Source of the DNA: Hesseltinella vesiculosa
Taxonomy: Eukaryota; Mucoromycota; Mucoromycetes; Mucorales; Cunninghamellaceae
Length of the DNA stretch: 64,000 bases
NCBI GenBank assembly: GCA_002104935.1
Contig: MCGT01000038.1
Coordinates: 124,001 to 188,000, forward strand
Reading direction: 5' to 3'
Shown here piece after piece: positions 43,333 to 55,756 of this stretch. How positions within the stretch are numbered: position 1 is the first letter of the stretch; each line of letters starts with the position of its first letter. The notes under the pieces are model-generated. The model did not search any database, had not been told where the DNA came from, and saw nothing but the letters and a program-made list of their open reading frames with translations. The position numbers and the translations under genes are program-made.

Positions 43333-44718
43333 TTACCAGCGCTGAGGAGAGCGTGAACGGGTGTGTCGACTATTTTCTCTGCGGCCACGGTTGTAGCGTT
43401 CCATCTCTCGGTTCCAATCATCGTCACTGTTGTCACGTCGGGGGTCACGAGGGCGGCGATGGTCGACGCGATTGAAATCATCACCTCTTCGGTAGTCTCG
43501 GTCATTGCGTCGGTAAGGGCGATGGTGGTCTCTACTAGAGGGTCGGCGTCGGTAGGAGTCATATCGTGATCGGGAGTCATGATGTCGATGATTCTATAAA
43601 AAACGCGGATGGAGTTAGTTTGCACGATTTATATGCGTACAACAATGAAAAAAAACTTACATCTTGCTCATGTAAAGCTTCACGAATTTTGGCATAGCCA
43701 ATGTGTTGTTTTCCTTCAAAGTGAGCACCCGGCTTATCTCCAGCCTCGTTAGTGACCAACAATGCCCCACATACTTCACATACTTCCATTCGCTTGTCTG
43801 AGCGTTGCATTTGCGACTGGTTCTGTAGTAGGCAAAAATAAAAAGTGTCGATGAGATTCGTTGAAAACGCACACCTCATTCACAACTATACATCTTTCAT
43901 AGTCTTGAGTTCTTCTTCTAATTTTTCCACTTGGTCCGTTAGTTCACTGGCTTCGTCCACGCGACCTTCCTCACCAGCCTCTTCACTCTAGAAATGAAGT
44001 AAGTGCCTTGCCAATTTTTCATTCTTGGAGTTACCTGCTGCAATAATTCCTTGATTTTCACTTCCAACAAGACTTGTTTTTCTTGATGCTCTTCAATGGC
44101 GATTTCTTTATGCTAAATAAGAATAGACGAGAAAAAGAGATGAATGGGAAGTCGTCAGGCGGGCAGGTTTTTCCCCAGGCACCTCTTTCTTTTTCTCATC
44201 TTGCTGATTGACGCGATCATAACCATGATTAATCTTGCGTGATACTTCCGAGATGAGTTGTCGCAGAAACCGATAGAAGTCTTCTTCATATGTATATCTG
44301 GACTTCTCAGATTGCTGGTATTTTTCACGTAATCGATCATTATGGATCTTGTTGCACGGACCTGACCAAGATTAAAAGAATTCAGTGAGCTAAGTATGAA
44401 TCAAGCAGAGCAGACTTTGATTCATTTGTTCATTAATTTTACCAAGATCAGACTTTGTATTGGTGAAAAGCAAATGGGGACAGAATCGGACCAAATAGTT
44501 TTTGCAAACCTTTGAATATGAACAATAAATAAATTAGAAAAATTTGTGAGCCGTTTGAGCGACTTATAAAAAAATTAGAGGCTTTACTGCATCATCCCAA
44601 AAGTCCTTGTCATCGACGTCTACGTATTGAGACATCAACTCTGCTAGCATAGCCTTTTGATGATCTAGAAATAGGACACGATGAATGTCTACATTCAACC
44701 TTTTGCTTCCTTACCCAT
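43333..44718 (-). CDS. LUC7: U1 snRNP protein Luc7 (LUC7L)
   Basis: Splicing factor that stabilises U1 at 5' splice sites, nuclear. The first exon contains ATG plus one base (44718-44715). Exon 2 reads DHQKAMLAELMSQYVDVDDK, then the first zinc finger CKNYLVRFCPHLLFTNTKSD with the downstream Cys/His (PCNKIH), and IHNDRLREKYQQS. A coiled coil follows (HKEIAIEEHQEKQVLLEVKI, LTDQVEKLEEELKTMK). Next comes the second zinc finger, MEVCEVCGALLVTNEAGDKP with HFEGKQHIGYAKIRE, and an RS/RD/RR-rich tail (SRSRYDSYRRRPSSRDHHRP) ending in SPQRW. Eight or so exons. Divergent from DIS3 with 139 bp between start codons. Confidence 0.92.
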
Positions 44719-44857
44719 TGTAAAGCGTAGAAAAGATGATGAGATTGAAGAAAGAAAAATTACTAAAAAAAAAAAATAAAAAACAGCACTCCGCATGATT
44801 CAAGTGCCAGCCACTTGATTTTTTGTTCTCTTCTTTTCTTTACATTGCTCCACTCCC

Positions 44858-47800
44858 ATGCTTCGAAAAAAGACATTTGTCAAGCGCACGCGAAAGGGAA
44901 ATGTGATCAAAGTGGTCAATGAACATTATCTCAGGGATGATATTAGCTGCTCATCGCAATTGTGCACCAAGTGCCCCCACTTTAAAGATCCTGTTTTATC
45001 TACCCTACCCCGATCTACAAGCACATTACCCAATCACTACCTTGTGCCAGATACAAACGTGTTTATGAATCAGGTGAGGAGAACATTGGCCAGAAACTTG
45101 ATCAAAGTAAATATACTCATTACCACTCATGCGATACATTTTTGTCTAAGCTGGATCTATTGGAGCATAATGCGATCAAGGATGTTGTTATTTTAGAAAC
45201 AGTGCGAGACGAACTGCGCCATCTCAGTATGCCAGTATTCAATCGTTTGAGCACTTTGCTTAGCGACACCACCAAACGGTTCTATCTATTTGCCAATGAG
45301 CACCACAAGTAAGTAGCAGTAAGAAGAAGGACCCTACGTGTTCTAATATAACTCCTCAAAGGGATACCTATATTGAAAAACTCCATGGCGAGTCACCCAA
45401 CGATCGAAACGACCGTGCTATTCGAGTGTCTGCTAAATGGTACAAGGATCATTTCAAAGACCACGGATTACAAATCGTCATGCTTACCGATGACCGCGCC
45501 AACCGTGAAAAAGGTGCTGCCATTGGCTTAAAGGCCGTCTCTGGTACTGCGCAGATAACGAGATAAAGGACTCCTATGTAACTAAACCCCCCTTTTGATT
45601 ATTTGTAGTAACGGATTATGTCAAAGGATTTGTGGATGTGCCTGAACTAGCAGATATTGTGTCCCACGCCAAGGACGCTAATGCGAAAAAAGAAGACATC
45701 ATGTATGAACAGGTAATAATAATCTGACCTGGCCGCCGACCAAGTTTGATGTTGAGCTCTCCATATCTATCTTTTAATTAATATTACCATTATTATTATA
45801 TTTAGCACTTGTCACCAACTCAAATCCAGCACGGTATCAAAAAAGGAACATTGTTCCAAGCTAGTTTACAAGTCAGCACACACAACATACATGAAGCCAC
45901 GGTTTCAGGTGAAGTAGATGGCGAAGCGCGCACCATCTATGTACTTGGTCGGAAGCATATGAACCGTAGTATTCAAGGTGACATTGTGGCTTTGCAGCTT
46001 CTACCTGCCTCCGAATGGAAGCGCTCGGCCTCGATGGCCATGGAAGACAGTGATGACGAAGAAGCAGGAGTGGGAGACGGAACCGACATGACAAGTGTCC
46101 AAGATGGTCCCGGGGAACCCACTGCCAAGGTCGTGGGGATTGTGCGCAAGAAATGGAGACCGTAAACTTGGCAAAAAAAGAAAAAAAAAACCAACTTGAC
46201 GTGGAAAATCACTGACACCTACCTATAAATTCGGTAGATACTGTGGGGCTCTGGCAAGGAAGTCTGTCCATTCCAAACCTGGCTCGACTGCAAAGGAGAC
46301 TGTCATTTTCCGCACTATGGACCGGCGTGTGCCTCCCATCAAGATCCAAACCACTCAAGCCCATGCACTCATAGGTCAGCGTATTGTTGTGGCTATTGAT
46401 TCGTGGCCCGTGGACTCCATGTAAACAAGTGTGGCACCTTGGCTATATGTCGCACGTACTAACTCTTTTTTATTTAATTTATGAAACATAGGTTGCCTCT
46501 GGGTCATTTTGTAAAGGTACTTGGTAGCTCGGGCGACCGTGAAACTGAAACAGAGGTGTTGCTACTGGAACACGATGTCCCATACCAGGAATTCTCCAAG
46601 CGGGTGCTGGCCGACCTTCCCTCTGAAGGGGACGATTGGGTTGTCACCGATCAACATGTGCACCATGAAAAACGACTGGACTTGCGTGATCGAAATATCT
46701 GCAGTATCGACCCCCCTGGCTGTACGGATATCGACGATGCCCTACACGTGAAAGAACTAGATAACGGTCACTTTGAAGTCGGTGTTCGTAAGTCATTGAG
46801 TTTTATTTGAGAGCTATGGCTTATGTAGCCATTTCGTTTTTTTTTTCTCAGACATTGCAGATGTAACTTACTTTGTGAAACCCGGGCAAGCTATGGACGA
46901 AGAAGCAGCTGGGCGGGGTACGTCCGTTTATTTGGTGGATAAGCGCATTGACATGTTACCATCGCTGCTTGGCACCAGTAAGTACCTCGGGAGAAGAGAG
47001 GGAGAAAAGGGCTCAGAGCCTCACCCTTTGATTACTTTCTCTCTCTTCCATTAAGACCTCTGCTCGTTGCGTTCCAATGTGGATCGCCTCGCATTTTCGT
47101 GTATTTGGGAAATGACTGAGGAAGGCGAAATCGTGGATGTCAAGTATACCAAAAGTATCATCCAGTCCAAGTATTCATTTACCTATGAAGAAGCTCAGAC
47201 TCGCATTGATGATGAGTAAGTGCCCGCGCAATGCCTCTTTGAAACATTTAGCGTTCCTCACACATCTCCTTTCCAACTATTTTATTAATTGCAGACGCAT
47301 GCAAGACGATCTGACTCGAGGTATTCGCCGTCTGAACAAGTATGCGAAACGATTCCGTGCCGCACGCATGGCACGTGGTGCTCTGACACTTGCCAGCCCA
47401 GAAGTACGCTTCCAGCTGGAGAATGACTCACAGGACCCCGTTGACGTGGAAATGAAGGAGCTCAAGGAAACCAATGCCCTTGTAGAAGAATTCATGTTGT
47501 TGGCCAATATCGCTGTTGCTGAGAAGATTTACAAACATTTTAGGAACTCGGCCATGCTGCGCCGCCACCCAAGCCCACCTGCTTCTAACTTTGATCAGCT
47601 GCGAGATGTGCTGCATGAATATAACCTTGACCTGGACTTACAATCATCCAAAAGCTTGGCCGACTCTCTAAATCTTGCATGCGTTGACGGTGATTCCTAC
47701 TTTAACACTTTGGTGCGTATCATGACGACTCGATGCATGATGCAAGCTCAGTACTTTTGCTCAGGTACCGAATCTGAACCTGAATTCCGCCATTATGGCT

Positions 47801-48512
47801 TGGCAACTCCTATCTACACCCACTTTACTTCGCCTATTCGGCGTTATTCTGGTAAAGCCGTTTCAATAATCTGACGCTCTCCTCGTACGCTGATTTTTTT
47901 TTTTTTTTTTTGCATGTAGACGTGATAGTACATCGGCTATTGCAAGCAGCCATTGACCCCGATGCTGTATATGGTAAAGAGCTGACGGACATGGCTAAAA
48001 TGAAGGACCAATGTGACGGTAATGAAAAGATATTGTAATTGGCACATGCCACGCCCATTGTCTAACTTTTTTTTTAATTGTGTATGGAAGTCCTTAACCA
48101 CCGTCACAGAATGGCACAAATGGCAGGCCGCAGCTCAGTGGAACTCTACACGAACCTGTTCTTCAGAGGCAAAACAGAAGTTGAAATGGGCCGTGTAATC
48201 AGGGTGCTAAAGAACGGTTTTGTTGTGTTGGTGCCCAAGTTTGGCATTGAGGGCATCGTTTATACCAATGCCCATGACAGCCCATTCCATCTGGAGGAAA
48301 CTAGCAATCAGCTAGTGGCCAACGACGTTACCATAAAGATTTTTGGGCATGTCAAAGTGCAAATTACAGTCGAAGGCGACCAAGACGGCATGCGCCAAAA
48401 AATGAAAATGCAGCTGGTCGAACCCGTAGTTCCAGGCGTAAGCGTTCAACCTACCTTGAAACGTGCCTTACCAGAGTCCACCATCGAAGAAACCAAGAAA
48501 GCTAAGGTTTAG
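44858..48512 (+). CDS. DIS3: Exosome catalytic subunit Dis3/Rrp44
   Basis: 3'-5' exoribonuclease and PIN endonuclease of the RNA exosome. The N-terminus [20 protein letters not shown] leads into the CR3 cysteine motif (CSSQLCTKC). The PIN domain follows ([39 protein letters not shown]). Then cold-shock domains ([40 protein letters not shown]) and the RNB domain: [19 protein letters not shown] with the catalytic Asp cluster, [33 protein letters not shown], and [20 protein letters not shown]. The C-terminal S1 domain reads [20 protein letters not shown]. It ends at 48512 in a basic tail (IEETKKAKV). About 14 exons. All active-site motifs look intact. Confidence 0.95.
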
Positions 48513-48792
48513 ATGCATGCCATGGACAAAAAAAAAGTTAAAAATTAAATAAAAAAAAGAATGGCCATCGTGCGGCTTCATTATTGTTTATCAACAGGAA
48601 GGGTATCAGTGGTACTAACGTTAAATAAAAAAGTGATGAACTATTGAAAAAAAAAAAAAGGAAAGAGAAGAGACAAGAGAGACCATTGATGTTATGCAGG
48701 ACAAAAACTGAAAGAATGGAGGGTGGGCATAAGAACATAAGATGGGTCATAATAGAATTAAAAAAAGAAACTGATGGCAGGGTGAATCGAAT

Positions 48793-50009
48793 TTAGAAGG
48801 AAGGCATGATGGGCTGAGTTAAAGATGGTACGGAGGTATTGGAGATTGAGGGATCGGTGGGAATATCGTAATATCCCATGGAAGAGTGAGCTTGTGAAGG
48901 ATAGGCAGGCTTTTGTTGGTAAAAGTCCAAGATAGCATGATCTCCCAGTGGTGATGTCGTCGTGTCCAATGACCAACCTGGAGTTCCACAACTACTGCTG
49001 TTGGTACTGCAACAGCTGCTCAAGTCTGGTTGGTCTATCCAGGTTGCGGTTTCCTGGGGAAGCTCCGAGGCGCGTCGCAACTGCAGAACGTAAAACCCTT
49101 TGTCAATTATGATAAACTTTTAGTCTGCCTACTTACCTGTATGGTGTGCTGATTGTCCCAAGAAGGAGAATGGGTATCATTTAAAATAGGGCAAGATTGA
49201 CGTCTCGAGGTGTTCTCTTGTAAAGGGTGGACAGGCAATGTCAACCAGGGCTGGTCCATTAGTAGTATGGATGAGGAAGGCGAGGAGGTTGGGGTATGAT
49301 GCTGTTGCTGTTGCAGTTCTTCCATGGGATAGAACAAGGGGGTTGAAACCTGGCTCAATGTTGTTGAAGCTAATGACATGGATCCAGGTGTGGACCCATT
49401 AGGAGTAAGCAAGTACGAAGGACTGGTAGGCGTAGTTTTGGAGGACGAAGGTAAGATGGGCGTTGTGGAAGCGGAGTTTGGAGCAGGACTAGCGGTGGCG
49501 GCATCTTCGCCGCTCAGCAGAGATTTGCGTTTCTGCAGCTTGGCCTTAGCACGGCGGTTCTGGAACCAGATCTGTACACCACGGGGAGTCATATCAAGCT
49601 GCTGAGCAAGATACCGTCGCACAGCAGCATTGGGCTTTGTATTTTCCATGAAGGCCTTTTCTAGAATCTTGAGCTGCGCACGGGAAGTCCGGCGGCGATG
49701 CTTGATTTCGAATGGGTTGTAAAACGTAGGCCGGAAATCGCTTTGGTAGTCAATCAATGAGTGGTAGTCCTGGCCAGTTCTGGCGTATTGTTGAAGATGG
49801 TAAGGGTAATAGATATGCGATGTAGGTGAAAAATAACCATTAGACGACATCATGGAGGCATTGGTAGCTGCTGCATTGCCTGCAGCTGCTGCCACTGCAG
49901 CCATGCTCATGTTGTCCAAGGATGCTGCAGGGAACACCTCGGTATTGCTGGCAGCTTTTTCACTGAAATGGAATGGTTGATCGAAAGATTGAATGGTATC
50001 GGTGGCCAT
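48793..50009 (-). CDS. Homeodomain transcription factor (Pho2/Phx1-like)
   Basis: About 386 aa, two exons. Exon 1 (50009 to about 49137) ends at HTIQ|GTAAGT. Exon 2 runs about 49077-48793 (LRRASELPQETATWIDQPDL). Homeodomain at about residues 103-162: HRRRTSRAQLKILEKAFM, NAAVRRYLAQQLDMTPRG, VQIWFQNRRAKAKLQKRK. Ala-rich (AAVAAAAGNAAATNAS), Ser/Thr/Pro-rich and short Gln/His-rich stretches flank it, as in activators. It is not a close copy of the homeobox protein at 139-1391 (different N-arm and C-terminus). The upstream 1.4 kb is gene-free, which suggests extended regulatory sequence or 5' UTR introns. Confidence 0.88.
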
Positions 50010-51407
50010 GATATTATAAATAATTAAACGAGGGAATCTAAAGATATTCTAAGAAGTAAATAGAAAAAATGAAGGCTGTATAAAAGGCTCTGAGAAATAA
50101 TAAAGAAATACTTTTTGATATTTGCGTGAACAACCATGTCATTTTTATACACTTGCCCAAGAAAAAAATTACTGGCAGGGGGATTCCAATGAATTCTAAA
50201 AAGGGATGAAAAGAGGAGGAAAGAAAAAAAAAAAGAACCGAAGAGGGGGGCAAGTAAAGGAAAAAGTTCATTGTGCGTGTCAGTGTCAATGGGCTACAAG
50301 CTTTTTTTTTTGAGGCTGAAAGCTCAAGCAAAGCAAGGACCCTGTTTTTTTCAAAAAGGAGGCAAAGCCTTAAACAAAAGAATGGCTATTGAGAACGACA
50401 GCTTGCGTGGGTTTTTTTTTTTTTTTTTGACACGAGATTCATTTCATTAAAAAAAAAAAAAGCGAGAGAAGGAGAGAGGGGGGAAGTTACTTCGTAGAAG
50501 GAAGAGGGGACTTGGTCATCTTCCGTGACAAAAGGGAACGAAATCCTCCTTGGGCTATAAAGACTAACACTTCCCATACATTTCATTTGCTTTTCGTTTA
50601 ACCTAAAGCAAGGTTTCAGTTGAAGGTACTTTTTGAAAGTAAAGGAGGGACACAATATTAAAAATAAACAGGGATACGAGTATGGATACACTGACCCTCT
50701 GATATTTTGTGTCTAAATCGTGTGTATAACAAATATAAAGTCCGCTGGTGGGTTTTTTTTTGGTGATCATCGTTATGCTGGAGACTGGATGGTGTGAAAA
50801 GACAAAGCGCGCTTACCAGTATCCTGAGATCATCTTTACTTTTTTTTCTTGTAATATTTCATTTAAGCAACATGTGCAAACTATAAAGTCATATTATATC
50901 GTTGCTCTCCCGACTAAAATTAATAAAAATTACCCTGATCGTGTAATCTGATTTCATAGGTCCTCCTGCTTCCCACTTTACAACAATAGGTCAAAGGACA
51001 GGGCAGACCCCCTCTCTTGGACTTTTTTGACTTTGCACTGCCCCTTCTATCTTTCGGTGTTCCTGAAGGTTGAAGATGAAGTCTTGGCCATTCCCTCTCC
51101 CCTTTGTCCCTGCAAAACGTTGACAATATATCTCGCATTTTTCTTAACAAACGACCCCATTTTTTTCCCTCTCACTGGCCACCTCCTTTATCTGCTTTGA
51201 TTACATCATGCTACAAGTTTTATTCTATCCTTTTTACTTTCGTCCTGTTCCCTTTGCCTCCTAATTTTGCTCAAATTCTTTTTTTCTTTATCAACCATTT
51301 CAATAATAAACAAGTTAAAGTAAAATATTGATGGGCGGTGGCGGCAAAGAAGCCTTGAATATGTCCTCGAAAGCCGAGTTAAAAAGGAAAGAGATACCTT
51401 AGACGAT
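50010..51407. other. 1.4-kb gene-free upstream region of the homeobox gene
   Basis: Homopolymer-rich (T runs at about 50412-50428 and A runs at about 50449-50461), with long pyrimidine-rich stretches at about 51150-51310. No coding frame of note. A promoter or 5' UTR role for the leftward homeobox gene is inferred from position. Confidence 0.5.
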
Positions 51408-53889
51408 CTATTCGTCCTTTTCCTGCGTATAGCCCCTAGCAATCCCAGATCGACCTTCTTCTACAACACTTGCTTCGTCTTCACCAATCTTAGGGTCCAA
51501 GCCTTGATACGATCGTTTCTGCAGGTAGTCTCCTATTCATAAATAAAAAATAAGCAAAAAGGAAACATTGCCCGCCAAAAACGAGAGGCAAAGAGATGAC
51601 AATGCGTTTCCATTTCCACGCCAGTGACCCGACCTCCTTAACTGACACTCACTTCCCCCCTTTTTTTTTCTTCTTCTTCTTCTTACCTGCCGTGCTGTTC
51701 AACAGCTGGGTGATAGTAGTTTCCTGATTACGTAAAGTTAGGCCAGATAACTGACTTGTCAACGCCATGGCATCTTCTTTTTGACGACAAAGGGGATATG
51801 GTCGGAGTCCAAAACAAATGAGAAATCAGAAGGAAGACAGGTTAGCTTGGTGTTCGCTTATTCATAACCCTTTTCTATGTCTTACCCGACGTATGTCTAA
51901 CTTTTTGGAAGGGATTTGATACATATTGTCCAGTGATTAAAGAAAAGTGCCCCTCATCATCACTAGACCCATCATCCTTCTCCTATTTAAAAAAAGGAAA
52001 AAATAAGTGCCTTGAAAATCGCCACATCTGACTATATATTCCAAGCGTGATACCCTTATGAGAGCCAACATACCTCGTCGTATTGGAAATCACCAGATCG
52101 CAAGTGTGGTAAGAGCTTGGAGAAATCCAGCACATAATTGCCTGTCCATTCAGCAGATCTACAACAACAATAGCAACAACAACAACATCACCACCAACAG
52201 CAGAAGTCAGCAAATAACTCTCCGAGGAATATAGGCCCAGGCGGTAAAAAAAAATACGCTTTCAATTAAGCTTACTTCATCAAAGCCAGTTCCAATTCGT
52301 ACGGCGTGACAATGGGTCGGTAGAATTCCTAAAAGAGAGGCGATGCAAAAAGAAAGTGGGTCCGTAAGGGGCGGTCTTTCTCCTTTTTTTTTCGGGAGTG
52401 ATGGCACACCACGCGCAAGAGAGAGAGAGGGAGAAGGGGGGGGGGGGAGAATGGAAGGGATGAGCGTACCTTTGAATCGATCAAAGAATTTTCAGGGCAG
52501 GCCACCAGAACGTAACAATCGATTTCCATAAAGTTTGCCATCTTTGCCACATTCAGTTTGCCCATGACAAACAGATACCATTTGCGTCTTGCAGCCACGA
52601 TCACTTTTTTCAGATGCTCTATGATATTCATATAGGAGGCTTCACAAAAAGAAATAAGCTAAGTACGCTCTCGAAATTACATTTTCTTACCAACACCAAG
52701 TGTGCCAACCACAATCCCAATGGTCATCGCATCCTTAGCCTTTTGCACCATAGTATACCTAATATGTAATTTTTAAATAATAAAATCATTTACAAATGGT
52801 TTCTGGAGAATTTACAGTTGATACCTTTTCATTAGTCTTCTATTAACAGCAACAGTTTCCTGGCGGCCTTGATTGGTACTTGGATCAAACGAGTAAACCT
52901 AATTCGAATGCAAAAAAGATGGGCGTTTAGCGCCATACTTCATGACTGCACTGCACGTCTTGCAATATCTCTATTATTGCCTGGCATTGGTTGTGAACCA
53001 TCATGACATTGTTCATAGTTGGGCCATCATGACCAATAAAAAAAATCACACAGTCATTAAGGGCCACACCATCAGGTAATTCGTAATGGCGGCCATTTTG
53101 CTGATTGGAGACGGACGACAGTTCATGTTTTACATTAGAACCTCGGTTTTTGGCGGAATTACCACATCCTCCACAGCATTCATCATCCAAATCATCTTTG
53201 CACGTTGAAGGAAGGGGCAGAGAATGGACATCTTGTTGCCTTATCCTTGTGGGGATTATTTGCGTATAGTGCCGTTTTAACTGGTTGCACATGTCGTCCA
53301 TAGCATACGAATACTCCACATTGCTCATCAGTATGATCGGCTGAGTTTGATTAGGCACCATGCTCGTCAACTTCTGGACACTCCGTTTTACATCGATCGG
53401 TAGATGCCCAAATATGTAAAGCACCGGCAAATGACTTGTTCTGAAAGAGCACGCAAAAAGAAGGTTACAAGTTAGGAAAGGCAAAGGATTGGGAGAAGAT
53501 ATGGAGAGAGGACAGCAAAAGGATTCTTACGGTGAAAGACAAGAATGGCCATAGTGAATAATGACCTGGGCTTGAACATGCTGCGATGCCACTTCGTCTA
53601 CACAGCAGCTTCCATAGGACGTGTCAGCCAGGACAAAAAATTCGGCGTTGGGTACTTTATCTTTGAGCATGGAAACAACTGCATCGGCATCAGAAAGCAT
53701 CTCATCCGGAAATTGCAGCGCCACTTTGATAAAGTTGTTCTGAAGTAAATAGGTCACTGTTCGATCCAACTCGTACAGATTCTGTAATTCGGTCATATTG
53801 GTATGTCGATTGATCTTGATCACTTCGCGGTTCATCACTGATGAACCATCATCGTTCATCGTCACAGGGCCAGTCGCTTCGGCTGCCAT
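51408..53889 (-). CDS. DPH2: Diphthamide biosynthesis protein Dph2
   Basis: Part of the Dph1-Dph2 radical-SAM complex that starts diphthamide synthesis on elongation factor 2, cytosolic. After the start at 53889 ([13 protein letters not shown]) it reads [60 protein letters not shown] (Fe-S cysteine region), [29 protein letters not shown]-like text, [77 protein letters not shown] and [20 protein letters not shown]. Eight to nine exons. An in-frame ATG further upstream (53964) reads through a Lys/Phe low-complexity stretch and is less likely. A Cys-rich insert (CCGGCGNS) at mid-length is unusual. Confidence 0.92.
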
Positions 53890-53993
53890 CAAATCTCTTA
53901 CAAAAATTGACCAAGAAAAAAAAAAAAATAAGGCTTTTTTTCTCGCCTCGCTTTTTTTTCCCACCTGCTTTTTAATCTTCCACTTCCTATTTT
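53890..53993. promoter_or_regulatory. Shared divergent promoter (DPH2 / Pelota)
   Basis: 104 bp between head-to-head start codons, with A/T homopolymers at about 53918-53929 and 53952-53959. No TATA box is seen. Confidence 0.45.
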
Positions 53994-54652
53994 ATGAAGG
54001 TAAGAATGAGAGAAAATCTTTGCAGCAGCACAACCTCACAACTTCAACTAGCTCATTAGCAAAAGTATTGAAAAAGACAGCACAGGATCAGTCACATTGC
54101 TCCCTGAAGAGATGGAGGACATGTGGCATGTGTATAACCTCATCACCAAGGATGACCAGATCAAGGCCTCCACCATAAGGTGAACACTACACCCTGTTAC
54201 TGTATTCCACGTAGCCTATTAACCTCTTGTCTTTTTTTATCCTATGGTTTTGTAGACGCCTCCAGTCGGAGAGCTCCACAGGATCTTCAACAAGCCAGCG
54301 CATCCGATTGACATTGACAATCACAGTGTCCAATGTTGAATTTGATCCGTTAGTGGGTTTGCTGCGGATAAATGGTCAAGTCGCTTGTGAAAATCCTCAC
54401 GTCAAGGTACACAAAATATAAGGGAGGGGAACTTCCAATTCGAATTTGCTTCAATTATGATAGATGGGCAGCTTCCACACTATTGATTTGGAACTGAATC
54501 GAAACTTCACCTTGCTAAAGCCTTCTTGGGATACCATTGCTTTGGAACGTGTGGAAGATGCTTGTGATGTCACCAAACAAGCTGAAGTTGCTGCAGTGGT
54601 TTGCCAGGAAGGTGCGTGTGAAACATATGACCCCCTCCCCTCCTCCTCATCA

Positions 54653-54748
<96 letters not shown>

Positions 54749-55675
54749 CCAGCCTATTTCTCACTGACCTTATCGAGTTAGGACTAGCCAATGTTTGCTT
54801 CCTGACACAGCATATGACTGTAGTTAAACAGCGCATCGAAATCCCTATTCCAAGAAAACGTAAAGGTTCAGCTGCCAACCATGACAAAGGATTGACAAGA
54901 TTCTATGACCAAGTATACCAAAACATGCTGCGGTTGATTGATTTTAATTTTGTGAAAGCCATCATTTTGGCCAGCCCCGGATTTGTCAAGGTTTTTTTGT
55001 TGCTGTTGTTTAAAAAGCTTTATAGCTCACTCCATGCTTCTTTCCCTTTCATCAGGACCAGCTATATGACTACATCTTTGATCAAGCTGTGGTAAGACGA
55101 GGCAGGTGAGCGTGCATAAACAAACCGGAACAATAAACCCCTCCCTCTCGTCACCTTTAGAAAACTGACAATAAGGTCCTATTTGAAAATCGGTCTAAAT
55201 TTATTTCTATCCATTGTTCCAGCGGCCATAAGCATGCACTGAACGAAGTGATGCAGGAACCCTCGATCCAGGCCAAACTTGCCGACACCAAGGCCGCACG
55301 CGAAGTTCAGGCATTGGAGTCGTTTTACCAGATGCTCAATTCAGACCCTGACCGGGCCTTCTATGGCTACAACCACGTGGCCCTGGCCCATGATCGAGGT
55401 GCCATCAGTACCTTACTGGTCACCGATGAACTCTTCCGCTCTGCTGATATCCAGACACGTACAAAGTATGTTCGACTTGTGGAAGATGTCCGTGCTGCTA
55501 ATGGTAGAGTCTTTATCTTCTCAAGTCTCCATGTCTCTGGTGAACGTAAATGACAAAAAACAAATAGATAAACTCTTCTCAATTTTCTTTTTGTTTAGAA
55601 CTGAATCAATTGACTGGCGTCGCTGCAATACTGACATTCCCTATTCCTGACATTGAAGACGAACCTCACGATTAA
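53994..55675 (+). CDS. DOM34: Ribosome-rescue factor Pelota/Dom34
   Basis: Works with Hbs1 to dissociate stalled ribosomes. Exon 1 encodes only MK, with the donor straight after ATGAAG. Exon 2 reads [20 protein letters not shown], then [20 protein letters not shown]. The next exons give [145 protein letters not shown] and ends with a short acidic tail [15 protein letters not shown] and the eRF1-like domains 2 and 3 are family marks; like all Pelota it lacks the GGQ of eRF1. One intron carries a (TC)n microsatellite. Confidence 0.95.
54655..54750 (+). repeat. (TC)n microsatellite, about 85-90 bp, in a Pelota intron
   Basis: An almost pure TC run inside the intron between the VVCQE and GLANV exons. 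It is long for such a short intron and lies upstream of the acceptor, where it extends the polypyrimidine tract. Confidence 0.95.
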
Positions 55676-55756
55676 GAACGCCTTTCTTCAACATCCTAAT
55701 AAATCATCATAACTAAGTACCTTTTATTGTCCTAAAAAAGAAAAGAGATAATGAGT

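Noticed and set aside
54570..54887. Frames made of (RE)n or (SL)n across the TC microsatellite
   Set aside because: Simple-sequence artefact within an intron.
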